Part shown: positions 34,101 through 44,974 of the stretch, in pieces | Layout: each line of letters opens with the position of its first letter | Numbering within the stretch: position 1 is the first letter of the stretch | NCBI RefSeq assembly: GCF_037042905.1 | Contig: NC_087249.1 | Coordinates: forward strand, 50,312,901-50,376,900 | Length of the DNA stretch: 64,000 nucleotides | From: Lytechinus pictus | Taxonomy: Eukaryota > Echinodermata > Echinoidea > Temnopleuroida > Toxopneustidae | Reading direction: 5' to 3' | Program-made: the position numbers and the translations under genes | The notes under the pieces: generated by a model | The model's database searches: none | The model's input: the letters and a program-made list of their open reading frames with translations, nothing else | What the model was told of the DNA's origin: nothing

Positions 34101-37100
34101 CAGTCTGTAATGTTCTCTAATTGACCATGACTTGGTCAGTTTATGAAGTAAAGTAAGACTTGAGAAAAATGGGGGTCGGACGTACAAAAAGGTTGTTCAT
34201 TTTATGGAATTGCCCCGAAGATACCATTATACAATTGAAGCAAATTAATTGCATCCCCCCTTCAATATCTTATAATCACTGCATGCATACACTATTCAGA
34301 GTGTGTGTCTGTCGAGTATGAAATCAAATGCTAAAGTTTCACTTCAATTAAATCATATTTAACTTCATTGTCTTTCACATTTTACCAAAATTAGAGATAA
34401 AAGAGCAAGATCCATTATTTAAAGAACGAAGTGCATTTTGAATTATTAAAAAAATCTGTAAAAATTGTAAGCAAGCATGATTTTTCATAATCAGTCAGTG
34501 AATAGTCCAAAGTTTTAAATTCTCTGGCCCGTATTCTGAAGTCAGTTTTAACTTAGACCATGGTCTAACTCTGTGCTAAAATTATTGGAAGCCAAAAGTG
34601 TCAACATTTTTATTAAGTTTTATATTTTTTATGTTTACTGTGCTCTATCCTGATTCATCGATGGTGAAGACAATAATCTATTTATACTTCCTACACCATT
34701 ATGAATGATTTAAGAGCCAAATGAGGTGAACTATTATACCTCGACTGTTAGGGATTTATGTATCAATTGGCTGTCCATACTTAAACCACAACTTTAAACC
34801 TGAGTTTAAGTTAAACCCGACTTCAGAATACGGGCTTCTTTGTCTCAGTTGTATGGGAGTGGCCAGATTTACGTCACACTCACTCTCGGCAGTCACCCTT
34901 ACCCTATCCCTCCACTTTGCTTGATTCAGTACATCCTCCATCCTCAAACCAACCTTTCTACTCTCCTCTTCCTTGAACCACCCACTTCAGACTAAGAGGC
35001 CCATATTCTAAAGTCTGGCTTAACTTGCATTAGGCCATGGGATACATGTAACTCTACTAAAATTATGGGAAGCCAAAAATGTCAAAATTGTGTTTATATT
35101 TCATTACTATTATTATTAATATTTATGATTATTATTAGGCAAAATGAAGATGTCTCAGTTGTATGGGAGTTGTCAGATTTACGTCACACTCTTGGCAGCT
35201 TGATTAAGTGCATCCTCCATCTTGAAACCAACCTTTCTACTCTCCTCTTCCTTGAACCACCCACTTCAGACTAAGAGGCCCATATTCTAAAGTCTGGCTT
35301 AACTTGCATTAGCCCATGGGATAACTCTACTAAAATTATGGGAAGCCAAAAATGTCAAAATTGTGTTTATATTTCATTATTATTATTATTATCATCATTA
35401 TTATTAGGCAAAATGCAGATAACAGATAACAATTTAGAGAACAAAGAATTAACAGTACACAATAGAAAATAACCAGTAGAATGCCAGGGGCAGAAATTGT
35501 TAACTGAATAACTCTTGCAATAAGCCTTCTGCCCCACTTCCAGCGGTTATTAAAGGTCAAGTCCACCACAGCAAAATGTTGATTTGAATAAATAGAGAAA
35601 TATCAAGCAAGTATAACACTGAAAATTTCATCAAAATCGGATGTAAAATAAGAAAGTTATGACATTTTAAAGTTTCGCTTATTTTTCACAAAACGGTGAT
35701 ATGCACCACTCAGTAACATGCAAATGAGTCGGTCGATGATGTCCATCACTCACTATTTCTTTAGTTTTTTATTGTTTGAATTATACAATATTTCATTTAT
35801 TACAGATTTGACCATAGGGACCGACTTGACTGAATCATATAGTATTAAACAATGCTAATTCCACATGTTCAGGGAGGAATTAATCACCTTTTCACTTGAC
35901 AATGAGGAGAAAATTAGAATATTTCATATCTCATATAATAAAATACAAAGAAATAGTGAGTGGATGACGTCATCAGTCTCCTCATTTGCCTACCGACCAG
36001 GATGTGCATATAACTGTCTTGTGAAATTAAGCAAAAATTTAAAATGTCATTTACTTCCTTATTTTACATCCGATTTTGATAAAATTTTCAGTGCTATGCT
36101 TGTTGGATTTTTCTCTTTTTATTCAAATCAAATTTTTGTTGGGGTGGACTTGTCCTTTAACATAGAATCATATACATACATGATTTAAATATTGAAATTT
36201 TATTGTAAAACATTTATGCTTTTTAATTTGTTTCCCCCTGTGCTTTAGTGACGAAGAAAACTATTTTGAGTTAACTATTGTTTTCAGAAAGCTATGAATG
36301 ACCGGAGTAAGAGATTAGCTGAGAAATCAAACCTATACTGTTAAAGATTTGTGTCATAATTGGATGTCCATAGTTGCACATCTTTAGACCAGAGTTGAAA
36401 TTAAACCCAAATTCAGAATATGGGCCAAAAGCTCTTCTCAAAACATGGCCATCAATCCTTCAGCAGCATATGCTCAGTTGTGACTACACCGTTATTCTAG
36501 AATTCTCTTCTATTTCTCAGAGATGCCATGTCCAAAGACTCGGCTATGTGTGAGATTTTCCATGACTTGGCGTGAGGTCACATGCATTGTACATAATGTG
36601 TATGGGGATAGGATGTCATACTTGCGTTAGAAAGAGATTTGGGGGGATGAGCAAGAGTCCCAAAGGCTGGAGTCTCACGCCTTATGCATGAGACTCGGCA
36701 TGTCTGATTTCTAGTATGTGAAACAAAGAACTACCCTAAATCCTGTAACTATTTGTTTCTTGTCTATATTTTATTGTCCAGATGAAGTACTACATGGTGA
36801 TGTCCACCGTCTCTTCAGTATTTTCCTTCTCGTTTTTGATAGCATTTGCCATTTTCTTGCATAACGAGGGCGGTTATTGGGAAAGGTTTGAATGCCATCC
36901 TATTGCGAGGTCCATCTGCAACAGTCCAGAAGTAAGTATTGGATGAAATGGTTCCCCTCAAATGATGGGTAAAGGACACACATGGGTAATTCAAACCCCC
37001 ATTCACTCACATGTTAAATCACAGCTCATCAAGAAGTCATCAAAAATCAATCCCTCAATAGATTCTGTTTGAAATTACTGACATTAATCACAATGAACAG

Positions 37101-40100
37101 TACAGCAAAACCAGATACGATAATCGGTTATTTGTCCAGCTCAAACAAAAGTTGAAGGGCCTGATATAAGACTAACCATAATTTTGGTCAGTTCACAGCA
37201 AGAAAAACCACAACTGCAGTGTCAATAATAATAGATAAAAAATAAAATACAAACATGCAGTCTAGCTTCTCCAAAGGCCCTAATTATTAAAGAGTATGAA
37301 CATAGAATTATTGTAATCATTTATAATTTTGATAAAAAAAATTTTTGTCTATTTTTGATGAATTATTTTTTTAATCAATAAATTCATGTGATCTTTACTT
37401 ACGCCTGTCCAAAATGCATAACTCATATCTGCCCTATAGTAGTTGTTACACTGTATGGCAAGCCAAAAACAGAAAAGGATTTCTTGATTATTAAAAGGGA
37501 ATCCAACCCAAATAAAAAGTTGCTTTCAGAGGAAAAAGAACAATCATACAAGTTTATAGGTGAAAGTTTACATAATATCAGACAAAGAATAAGAAATTTA
37601 TGAATTTTTAAAAGTTTCAAATATTGATAATCACAATACCCATGGATACTTCAAATTAGCCGCATATGTAATGTCATGATGATGTAAGGCAAGGACTACT
37701 CTTCCATGTACTCCAATACATAAAATGGCTAAAATGTCATTAAAAAAAAAGTTTTACTTAACCCTAAATAGACTGGGCTATTTTGACACCGAAGAAGACT
37801 GGGGGGAGGCTGAATCATCCCCCCTTATGATCGCGATTGTGATTGTCACTCGCGTTACCCATGGTATAATCTACAAAACTATAAGATCAAATTCTGCGAA
37901 AATTGTCATTGCTAATAAATTTGTGCTGATTTATGCGTAAAATTGAAATTTTGCTCTAATTAACTAAATAATGCCCCTAAAATGCTTATTTTTGCTTCTG
38001 AGACTCTATAGGAATCTGATCAAATGTACTTTAAAGATATCACATTTATTTTCTTACGTATTTTATTGTTTTCTAAATTTCTTTGTTTTTCAATTTTTTG
38101 TTTTTATTGTTTTTTCTATGAAAATTGCGGAGACTTGATTTTTACTATAAACAAGATGAAATTAATTGATTTGAATCAGTAAAAGGAAAAATAATGATAC
38201 ATTAAAGAATTTTGGCTGAAAAAAATATTTGCATTGGATCATAACACAAATTCACATCTTTGAGCAATCTGGGTCTGCATGCACTTACAATGTACAAATG
38301 TTGCATAATTTTAGAACTGCGTACCCGGGGGTCACAAATTGGGTTTCAAAAGTTGCTTGAGACTTAACCCTAAATAGACTGGGCTATTTCGACGCCTAAG
38401 AAGACTAGGGGGGGGGGGGCTGATTCAGCCCCCCTTATGATCTCGGCCGTCGATTGCGCAATCGCGACGAAAATTGGCACGCGCGTTACCCATGGCATTA
38501 TCTACAAAACCATAATATCAAATTCTGCGAAAATCTCATTTCTCATTTATTATGCTAATTTATGCGTAAAATCATCAGTTTGCTATAATTAACAAAATAA
38601 TGCCCCTAAAATGCTAATTTTTGTTTCATGTACTCTTTATAGGCATCTGATCAAATTTATTTTTAAAACATGTCAACATCACATTTATTTTCTTATGTAT
38701 TTTTTTGCTTTCTTAATTTCTTATGTATATCTTTGTTTTTCAACTTGTAGTTTTTTATTGTTTTTTCAATGGAAATTGTCAGGGACTTTGTTTTGACCAT
38801 AAACGTGATAAAGTTAATTGATTTTAAGCAGAAGCAGTAAAGGAAAAATAATGATACATTTTATGAATTTTGGCTAAAAACACTATTTGCATTGGATTTG
38901 TACACAAATTCATGTTTTTTAGCAATTTTGGGTCTGCACTTACAAAATGTTGCATAATTTCGGAACCGCGTACCCGGGGGTCACAATTTTGGTCTCAAAA
39001 TTTGCGCGAGACTTAAGAGTAAAAAGTCAGCGAGCGACGCGCTCAAAAAATTTCGCGCAGCGGATTTATCGGGAAAAATGTCGGGGGGGGGGGGGCTGAA
39101 TCAGCCCCCCAGTCTTCTTAGGGTTAAAAGTAAAAAGTCATAAAGAATTTGCGCAGCAGATTTATCAGGAAAAATGTTGAGGGGGCGGATTCAGCCCCCC
39201 CAGTCTTATTAGGGTTAAGAAATAGGATTAAATGAGAATATGGCTTGCCATATGTAAGACTTTTTCCCTTTTTTCAGTGAAAATCATGGATTCTGTTGCA
39301 TATTACCTATTAGTAAAAAGAATGAACATAAATACTTGGATTACATATACATTATTTGTTGCTCTATCTGGAAAGCCTCTGGCAAGCTTTAACCCAACAT
39401 AGCCTGGGCTATTTTGACATTGCATAGGGTTGAGGCAAAAACAGCCCCCACCTAAGATATCGGCCGTTAATAGCGCAATTACAACAAAAATTGGCACGCA
39501 TGTCACACATGATGTAATCTCCACAATTGTACCAAAATTGTTAACATATACTGTATTTTTGATTAATTTATTATACTAATTAATGCATAAAATCAGTATT
39601 TGGCTGTAAATCCTTAAACATTAACCCCAAAACTGCTAGATTCTGGTCTGGACACTCTTGTTAGGATTCTTAAATTTTCAATTTCTCATGTCTTTTACTG
39701 ATTTTTAATTTCTTATGTATTTCTTTGTTTTTAAATCTATATTCTTCATTGTTTTTTCTATGGAAATCTTCGGCAAAGCTATTTCTGTCATAAATAACAT
39801 GAAATCTATTGCTTTTAATCAGTAAAAATGAGTATAATCACACATTTATGAAGTTTGGCTACATACAGGATTTGCATTGGATTTGTACATGAAATCATGT
39901 TTTTTTAGCAATTTGGGGTCTGACATGCACTTACAAAATGTTACGTTACTCCGGAACCCCTTACCACGCAGTCAAGCTTAGCTTATAGTGGCAACCCCTG
40001 CAACCTTCTAACAATCGATATATATTATTAGAAAATGCAATTATGTTCAATGTTTTGCTTGTCAGTTATACGTATATTATTATTGTATTTTCTTTATTAA

Positions 40101-43100
40101 TGTGTTTATGAAAAAGTGTTGCAGAAACCAATAAATGAAAAATGAAAATGAATGAACTTGGTCTAAAAAAAGTTTGGTCTCATGAAACGTTGCAGCGGGT
40201 AGGGTTAAGGCTGTCAAGAGCTACCAGTGACGGATCTAAGGGGGGGGTGGTTAGGGGTTTAAACCCCACCTCGGGCTCCCTAAAAAACAATAATAAAAAA
40301 GGAGTGTGGGGTCAAACTCCAACACCTCTTCCGTGTTTACAAGAGTTGCACAAGCAGAACAGTGGCGGATCTACGGGGGGGGGGGGGGGGGGGGGGAGGG
40401 TTGGACTCATTACGTCCCAGCTCATCATTATTCGGTCAAACCCCCGTCCTAGCAAAAAGCTAGATCGCCACTGGCACCCAATGAATGTTTTGGTCAAACC
40501 TTGAATAAATCAGTAAACAATGTACCAGTTTTCATAGACTTCTATAACTGACATGGCGTAACAAAGCTCCATAACAATTTTGTGTACAAAGTAAATATAA
40601 GTATATGAGGCATCAACGAACGCTGTGGAGGCGAGCGACTGCAAATGTTAGACCAAAAAATAGGACCAATCATATTCTTTTAAGCAGTTGGTGCAAATAA
40701 AATCAATTGAGCCAAAAACAATGGCCCAAATTCACAAAGGTGGTTTTTAAAACCCTCGGTTGAACCCATGGTTTATGCAGATTTCCTGTATAAATTACAC
40801 TTATTTACTGCGTTATGTCCAATGCTGATGCACGCTTTTGTCACAGTGTGCCAAATTGACGCCTGTTGCCATGGTTAAGTGCGCTATTTTATTTATGAGT
40901 CCACAGTTTGAAGAGTGGACTCATTAATTCAAAACAATGGACTCGTGAATAAAATAGCGTACTTAACCATGGCAACAGGCGTCAATATGGCGCACTGACA
41001 AAAGCACGCATCAGCATTGGACATGTTTTAATATACGCGGTAAATAAGCGTAATTTATACAGGAAATCTGCATAAACCATGGGTTCAACAGATGGTTTTA
41101 AAAACCACCTTTGTGAATTGGTGCCATTATGTCCAAAGCTTCACAGAAATACTTACGATAGCATTCAACCTGTCAGTAGTGGTAGAAGTATTTTTTTTAA
41201 ACACTTTTAGAATTATAGCAGGGGTTATTTATTTTCCTTCCTCGTATTGTCTTTCTTTTTTGTTTGTTCTTATGCACAGGCAACAAAAATATTACTTGAC
41301 AAACAAACTCTAAAAAGTGGATTAAAATAAAATCTCATCATTATATCATTCTTGTATTCAATATTTCTTTCAGTGGACACGGTACCTGATAGATGCAGTC
41401 TTGATCTTGATCTTTGTACTAGAGGCTGTCTGCAGCGTGACTTCAGCCTGCCTCAGCTGTTATAAAAATTGTGATTGTTACCGACATGGCCTGGAAATGT
41501 GCAAGACATGCAAAATGTGCAATTTGGCCCAACTTTGCAGAAAGTGCCAGGAGGATCCGGGAAATTCAAATATTGTGAGTATGGCCCGTATTTTCAAGTC
41601 TGGTTTAACTTAGGGTCTTTTAAAAAATTTGGGAAGCTGAAAATGTTTAAAACGTATTTACGTTGTACATTTTTTATGCTTACTGTGTTGTTTCTAAGTG
41701 CTTCAATCCTGAAGATAAGCATTGTGGCCCAGTGGATTAGTCTTCTGACTTTGAAACAGAGGGTCGTGGGTTCGAATCCCAGCCATGGCGTAATTTCCTT
41801 CAGCAAGAAATTTATCCACATTGTGCTGCACTCAAACCAGGTGAGGTGCATGGGTACCCGGCAGGATCAATTCCTTGAATGCATGAGCGCTGAAAGGCAG
41901 CTCGAGCTAAAGATGGCGCTATATAAATGCCTATTATTATTATGAATATTATAGTTATTATTCCCAGACAGTTAAATGGTTTTCATGGCAAATATGCTGA
42001 TAAATTGAGTCACTTCTTTTTGAGATATTTGTCATGTTTTGCTGCCCGTAGTTAAACCACTCATTTATACCAGAGTTTAAATTGAATCAGTGTTCAGAAT
42101 GCGGGCCCCCTGTGTCTGACATATTCTGTTACTTGCACATTTAATAGCTGACGATTGAACATTTGTTGTGTCAATTACAATACAGAATGTTTGACATATT
42201 AAGTATATTTATGTGATATATAGATTTTCACGTGCCTAGAATATTCATATATAGAATTACCTAGCATGAAATGAAATGAAATAGTAACATCTTTAAGTAG
42301 AATCCTGCTCATTGTGTTTCAAAGCAGCATTTTCACATTGGTTCTGTCGCAAGGAACTATAATTCAATTGCAAGTCTACTTTCGGACCCTAAATCAATCA
42401 TATGTCTTGTAATCTATTGTACATTATTTTGTAATATATTGTAAATTTGCGATTGATTGCAGACCTGCTCCTTGCAACTAGTAGTGTAATCTCATTTGCT
42501 ACAGATAAAATTGATCTATTGTAAAATTGCAACAGAATACTTGCAATTTTGTGGATTAACAATATGGTGCGCCATCTATCGGTTGCAGCGAACAGGCCAA
42601 TATTCGCGGTCGACATTGCACGCAGGCAGCGCACAGTGCTAGTGTGCTGTAATGTGACTGTGATGCTTCTAAAATGAAAACTGTATGGCAAGAATTCACC
42701 AAAAACTCTAAATTTCGAACAGAAATAAGTGGTCAAATTTCTCTCCCACCTCATGGACCCTAGTAAACAGCATATCCAGTCGAGCCGCATCGGCCAGCGC
42801 TGAATAATCGCATGCATGCATTCACTTTAGAACAAGCGTGCGCAACAGATGTCAACTTTTTCCCATTGTGTGTTACGAATTTCGGCCTGTCCGCTGCAAG
42901 CGATAGATTGCACACTGTATTGTGAATCCACCGAATTGATTAAAATATTTTCTTTCACCACCCCCTATGATGAAATGTGGGTATTAGAAATGAGAAGAGA
43001 CAGCCATAAAATTCCTGATGTTTTCCAGTTTATTTTATGTTATGTCCTGTTTTACTGATGATGTTCACCGTCTTTCAAATATTTTGTAATGTTTTCTTTT

Positions 43101-44207
43101 AACTTTTTTTAACTTGATAATTTCTAGGTATATTATGCTGTTAATATGGGTGACATGCCAATGATGACACTACCCAATGATAACCAGTCTACTGGCCCCA
43201 TCTATATTGCAGGTAAAAGTTCAATCTTATATCGGGTGATTGCAATTGATTTAAATTTTAGTGTGGTCTATGGAAAGTTAATATTGCCATAATTTTTAGG
43301 TTTATTATGCTGTTAACATGAGAGACACAGCAGTGAAACAAAAAGTACACTGAGAAAGATTACAATCAATTTATTCTTTGAAAGCACTGAGCATCACTGA
43401 TAAAGTAGTAGCTTATGCTAAAGCCAGGGTAATATCATTTGCCGTTTGTATTCTTTGGCTAGAAGTCGCTATATAAATCATGGTATATTATTATGATTTT
43501 TATCATTGTTCACAGGTGAGTCACCTGACTCCTCTGCTCAGCCAGGTCAATTCATGTACCTTTCTCCGAGCCCCCAACAGCAGAATTTCATGGCCTTTCC
43601 AGCAGCGGCACCACAGAACCAACCAATACCCAAGTTGCCACCACCCCCGCAGCAACAAGAACAATCCCAGCAACAGCCACAACCATTTGAACATCATCAA
43701 GTGCAACAACTACCTGAACAACCCTTACCCCTACAACATCAAGTGCAACAATCACCTCTACAGCATCAGCAACAAGTACTTTTGATACCTCAGACATCAG
43801 GTGTTAACCTCCAGCAGGGTGGTGCCCCATCAGGACAGGCCGGCTTCGTCCAGGTCCAAGCCCCAAGGCAGATGCAGCCTCTAGCATTTGCTCCAACCCA
43901 GCAACTCCCACAGCTGCAACCAGCCGGAATGGCACCGCAGGTGAGTGGCTCTTCGCAGGTTGGTTTCTTCCAGGTGCGAGGTCCAGGAGGGCAGGTGCAG
44001 ATGGTCCCAGCCCCTTTCATGTACCCCCAGGTCATGATGGCTCCGGCACCTCGGCAACCTACAGCTGGTGCAGAACAGGTTAGACAGGAACTGGGTCAGC
44101 AGGAACCTGTTCAGCAGGAACAGATTCAGCAGGAACTGGTTCAGCAGCCAACAGCACCCTCTAATTCTGCTGAAGCAAATGTTGAGGAAGAGAAGGTGGC
44201 TGAATGA
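31008..44207 (+). CDS. MS4A/CD20-like four-pass membrane protein, seven coding exons, 467 aa
   Basis: Exons: 31008-31103, 32439-32555, 33942-34004, 36782-36931, 41374-41574, 43128-43212, 43516-44207. All introns are GT-AG; the first five are phase 0 and the last is phase 1. The joined frame is open to TGA at 44205-44207. Residues 1-32 are a Ser/Asp-rich cytoplasmic tail. Segment 1 is about 33-55, segment 2 about 68-85 (the GIPIWVGLVIFIVTGSFGVA stretch is the MS4A signature region), segment 3 about 93-118 and segment 4 about 146-171. An extracellular loop between 3 and 4 has Cys130 and Cys138. After segment 4 come ten cysteines (residues 162-200) in CxC and CxxC spacing, then a Gln/Pro-rich tail to 467. 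MS4A proteins are surface adaptors or channel regulators; the ligand is unknown. The Cys run and the long tail are unusual for the family. TMEM176-type is an alternative. No ortholog name is assigned. Confidence 0.85.
31104..32038 (+). other. MS4A-like intron 1, left part: nothing recognised
   Basis: AT-rich intronic DNA without a family repeat that I can identify. Confidence 0.4.
32039..32203. mobile_element. 165-bp MITE in intron 1
   Basis: The ends are inverted (GTGGGTGTTTCATAAAGC at 32039 and its complement to 32203). Arms continue inward (GAACGACTGGTGA near 32092 against TCACCAGTCGTTC near 32152). It is palindromic over nearly its whole length. Confidence 0.85.
32439..32555 (+). CDS. 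MS4A-like exon 2 (membrane segment 1)
   Basis: Bounded by CCTTTCAG and GTAAGT. It encodes VTGVLHIVAGALCIVFG to PIWVGLV, 39 codons, phase 0 at both ends. Confidence 0.9.
33216..33794. mobile_element. 580-bp foldback MITE in intron 2
   Basis: Left end CTTAAAGTGGTACTTCAGGC; right end is the complement of CTTAAAGGGGTACTCCGGGC. The interior contains ACTGAAAATTTCATCAAAGT, which is similar to the family at 35550. Confidence 0.75.
33942..34004 (+). CDS. MS4A-like exon 3 (membrane segment 2)
   Basis: Bounded by TTTTTCAG and GTAAGT. It encodes IFIVTGSFGVANYYKPASKK and one more Ile: 21 codons, phase 0 at both ends. Confidence 0.85.
34527..34835. mobile_element. MITE, GCCCGTATTCTGAAGTC family, intron 3
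   Basis: GCCCGTATTCTGAAGTC at 34527 and its complement ending at 34835. Related ends appear at 34999, 35279, 36404-36425 and 41584-42106. Confidence 0.8.
34843..35300. repeat. About 280-bp tandem duplication in intron 3
   Basis: AGACTAAGAGGCCCATATTC occurs at 34989 and 35268, and the block from GTCTCAGTTGTATGGGAG (34849 and 35154) is shared. The duplicated unit carries the left end of the GCCCGTATTC MITE, so a transposon fragment was amplified with its flank. Confidence 0.75.
35550..36160. mobile_element. 610-bp foldback MITE, 'AAAGGTCAAGTCCACC' family, intron 3
   Basis: Left TTAAAGGTCAAGTCCACC and right GGTGGACTTGTCCTTTAA are inverted. The arms stay matched for over 100 bp (CACTGAAAATTTCATCAAAA against the complement near 36085). 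The interior includes GATGACGTCATC near 35964. Confidence 0.85.
36161..36781 (+). other. Intron 3, right part
   Basis: 36404-36425 (complement of GGCCCATATTCTGAATTTGG) is the right end of another GCCCGTATTC-type MITE; its left end is probably the copy near 35279, split by the 610-bp element. The rest is not recognised. Confidence 0.5.
36782..36931 (+). CDS. MS4A-like exon 4 (membrane segment 3 and outer loop)
   Basis: Bounded by TTGTCCAG and GTAAGT. It encodes MKYYMVMSTVSSVFSFSFLI to SICNSPE: 50 codons, phase 0. Two cysteines sit in the outer loop. Confidence 0.9.
36932..37757 (+). other. Intron 4, left part: nothing firm
   Basis: 37490-37640 contains AAGGGAATCCAACCCAA-type sequence that looks like a MITE arm, but I could not find its partner with confidence. 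No exon is seen. Confidence 0.35.
37758..39217. repeat. Tandem copies of an about 610-bp element, 'AACCCTAAATAGACTGGG'
   Basis: Unit A starts at 37758 and unit B at 38364, both opening TTAACCCTAAATAGACTGGG and sharing a long AT-rich body (CCCCTAAAATGCT, GCGTACCCGGGGGTCACAA). Unit B ends in the inverted signature CAGCCCCCC...AGTCTTCTTAGGGTTAA at 39126, and a further truncated end lies at 39217. The start and end are mutually inverted, as in a DNA transposon. Confidence 0.8.
39389..40010. repeat. Diverged third copy of the 610-bp element
   Basis: TTAACCCAACATAGCCTGGG at 39389, then the same order of motifs (CGGCCGTTAATAGCGCAATT, ACCCCAAAACTGCTAG, TTTGCATTGGATTTGTAC). It is much more diverged than the 37758 and 38364 units. 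Confidence 0.7.
40360..40473. mobile_element. Small hAT-like MITE with G-run
   Basis: CAGTGGCGGATCTA at 40360 and TAGATCGCCACTG ending 40473 form inverted ends, and a long G-run follows the left end. A partial relative (CAGTGACGGATCTAAGGGG) lies at about 40228. No matching 8-bp flank is seen. Confidence 0.55.
40723..41125. mobile_element. 400-bp near-complete palindrome (MITE) in intron 4
   Basis: Outer ends are GGCCCAAATTCACAAAGGTG and the complement to 41125. The arms stay matched through CATGGTTTATGCAGATTTCC, GATGCACGCTTTTGTCA and TTGCCATGGTTAAG to a centre near 40925 (ATGAGTCCACAGTTTG). It is non-coding. Confidence 0.85.
41374..41574 (+). CDS. MS4A-like exon 5 (membrane segment 4 and Cys-rich region)
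   Basis: Bounded by TTTCTTTCAG and GTGAGT. It encodes WTRYLIDAVLILIFVLEAVC and then the cysteine run: 67 codons, phase 0. A foldback element begins 10 bp past the donor. Confidence 0.9.
41584..42106. mobile_element. GCCCGTATTC-family MITE split by a SINE, intron 5
   Basis: Left end GCCCGTATTTTCAAGTC at 41584, right end complement of GCCCGCATTCTGAACAC at 42106. The SINE at 41717-41944 sits inside, so the MITE is older. Its left end is 10 bp from the exon 5 donor. Confidence 0.75.
41717..41944 (+). mobile_element. tRNA-derived SINE with (ATT)n tail, copy 1
   Basis: A-box-like GTGGCCCAGTGGATTAG, B-box GGGTTCGAATCCC, then a body with TTCCTTCAGCAAGAAAT and GAGCGCTGAAAGGCAGCT. It ends GATGGCGCTATATAAATGCC and an ATT run. 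A second copy is at 44682-44974. Confidence 0.85.
42551..42932. mobile_element. 380-bp MITE with about 48-bp inverted ends, intron 5
   Basis: Left 42551-42599 (GTGGATTAACAATATGGTGC) and right 42884-42932 are inverted, with CATCTATCGGTTGCAGCG against the complement. The 139-codon minus-strand frame spanning this (42398-42817) is a by-product and shows no domain. Confidence 0.8.
43128..43212 (+). CDS. MS4A-like exon 6
   Basis: Bounded by ATTTCTAG and GTAAAA. It encodes VYYAVNMGDMPMMTLPNDNQ to YIA plus one base, phase 0 to phase 1. A decayed copy of its start lies at 43300. Confidence 0.8.
43300..43353 (+). pseudogene. Decayed or alternative copy of MS4A-like exon 6
   Basis: After an acceptor-like AATTTTTAG the sequence reads VYYAVNMRDTAVKQKVH then TGA, against VYYAVNMGDMPMM in exon 6. 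The DNA match covers about 25-30 bp plus the acceptor. With the stop it could only serve as an alternative last exon. Confidence 0.6.
43365..43500 (+). mobile_element. SINE 3' fragment, intron 6
   Basis: It ends AGTCGCTATATAAATCATGG followed by a TATTATTAT tail, like the ends of the SINEs at 41717 and 44682. The tRNA-like head is missing. Confidence 0.45.
43516..44207 (+). CDS. MS4A-like exon 7 (Gln/Pro-rich tail and stop)
   Basis: The acceptor is TTGTTCACAG. It opens with GESPDSSAQPGQFMYLSP, continues through Q-rich and P-rich low complexity, and includes four near-repeats of a QQE/VQQ unit encoded by GTTCAGCAGGAAC (about 44093-44150). It ends EEEKVAE and TGA. Antisense and shifted frames here are shadows. 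Confidence 0.9.
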
Positions 44208-44681
44208 GACAGTTGCCCCAAGGGAATCATCCTCAGGGATGTTAGGATGTCAGTTTTTCAGCTAAAGCCTGAATTCACACCTAGGCAACGTAATTTAAGC
44301 CCTAGAAAAACAGATGCGTGAGGGTGTGTGTGTGTAAAAAGTGATTCCAAAAAGTGATTCCTTCGAGGTGATTTCCGGGAATTTATGTCAACTTTAAGTG
44401 GCATCTTTAATGTCAGGTAAAATTCTCTGTTGATTAGTGCCTATTGAAAAGCAGCTGCTTTCATCTGAAAAATCAAGTAACTGAAATTATAAGTAATCAT
44501 TTTTGAAATAGTACTTCATGAGATATATATTTTTTTATACTATGTAATTTTATATCTAGGGAACATTTCAGTTCTTTAAAAGTCACATAGCTTAATATCT
44601 TCTATTTTTTATGGATTATATCTGTAATTTGGTTATCTGGGCTACATGACACAAAGCATAGCAATTGATCGTAGAAAAAAT
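44208..44681 (+). other. MS4A-like 3' UTR (probable)
   Basis: It follows the TGA stop. No good AATAAA is seen here; the first clear one is at 46222-46227, so the UTR may extend through the SINE and MITE below. Confidence 0.4.
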
Positions 44682-44974
44682 GGGCACGTCATTGTCTAGT
44701 GGTTCTGACTTTCGCCTTTCAAACAGAGGGTTGTAGTTTCAAATCCTAGCCATGGCGTGATTTCCTTCAGCAAGAAATCTATCCACACTGTGCTGCACTC
44801 GACCCAGGTGAGGTGAATGGGTACCCGACAGGAATAATTCCTGGAAAGCACGAGCGCTGAAAGGCAGCTTGAGCTTAAGCTGGGGTAATGATAATAATGA
44901 TAACAATGGGTCTCGGAATAGATTGATTCTAGATAGATGGCGCTATACATATGCCTATTATTATTATTATTATT
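44682..44974 (+). mobile_element. tRNA-derived SINE with (ATT)n tail, copy 2
   Basis: Same family as 41717-41944: degraded B-box AGTTTCAAATCC, body TTCCTTCAGCAAGAAATC and GAGCGCTGAAAGGCAGCT. An AATGATAATAATGATAA insertion precedes the end GATGGCGCTATACATATGCC and the ATT run. Confidence 0.85.

Noticed and set aside
41717-41790. tRNA-like sequence as a tRNA gene
   Set aside because: The same sequence with the same body occurs at 44682, so it is a SINE head.
42398-42817. 139-codon minus-strand open frame
   Set aside because: It lies across a MITE in an intron and has no domain, no splice context and no repeat-independent content.
43506-44265. Overlapping frames in and opposite exon 7
   Set aside because: They are shadows of Gln-rich coding DNA (CAG/CAA runs read in other frames).
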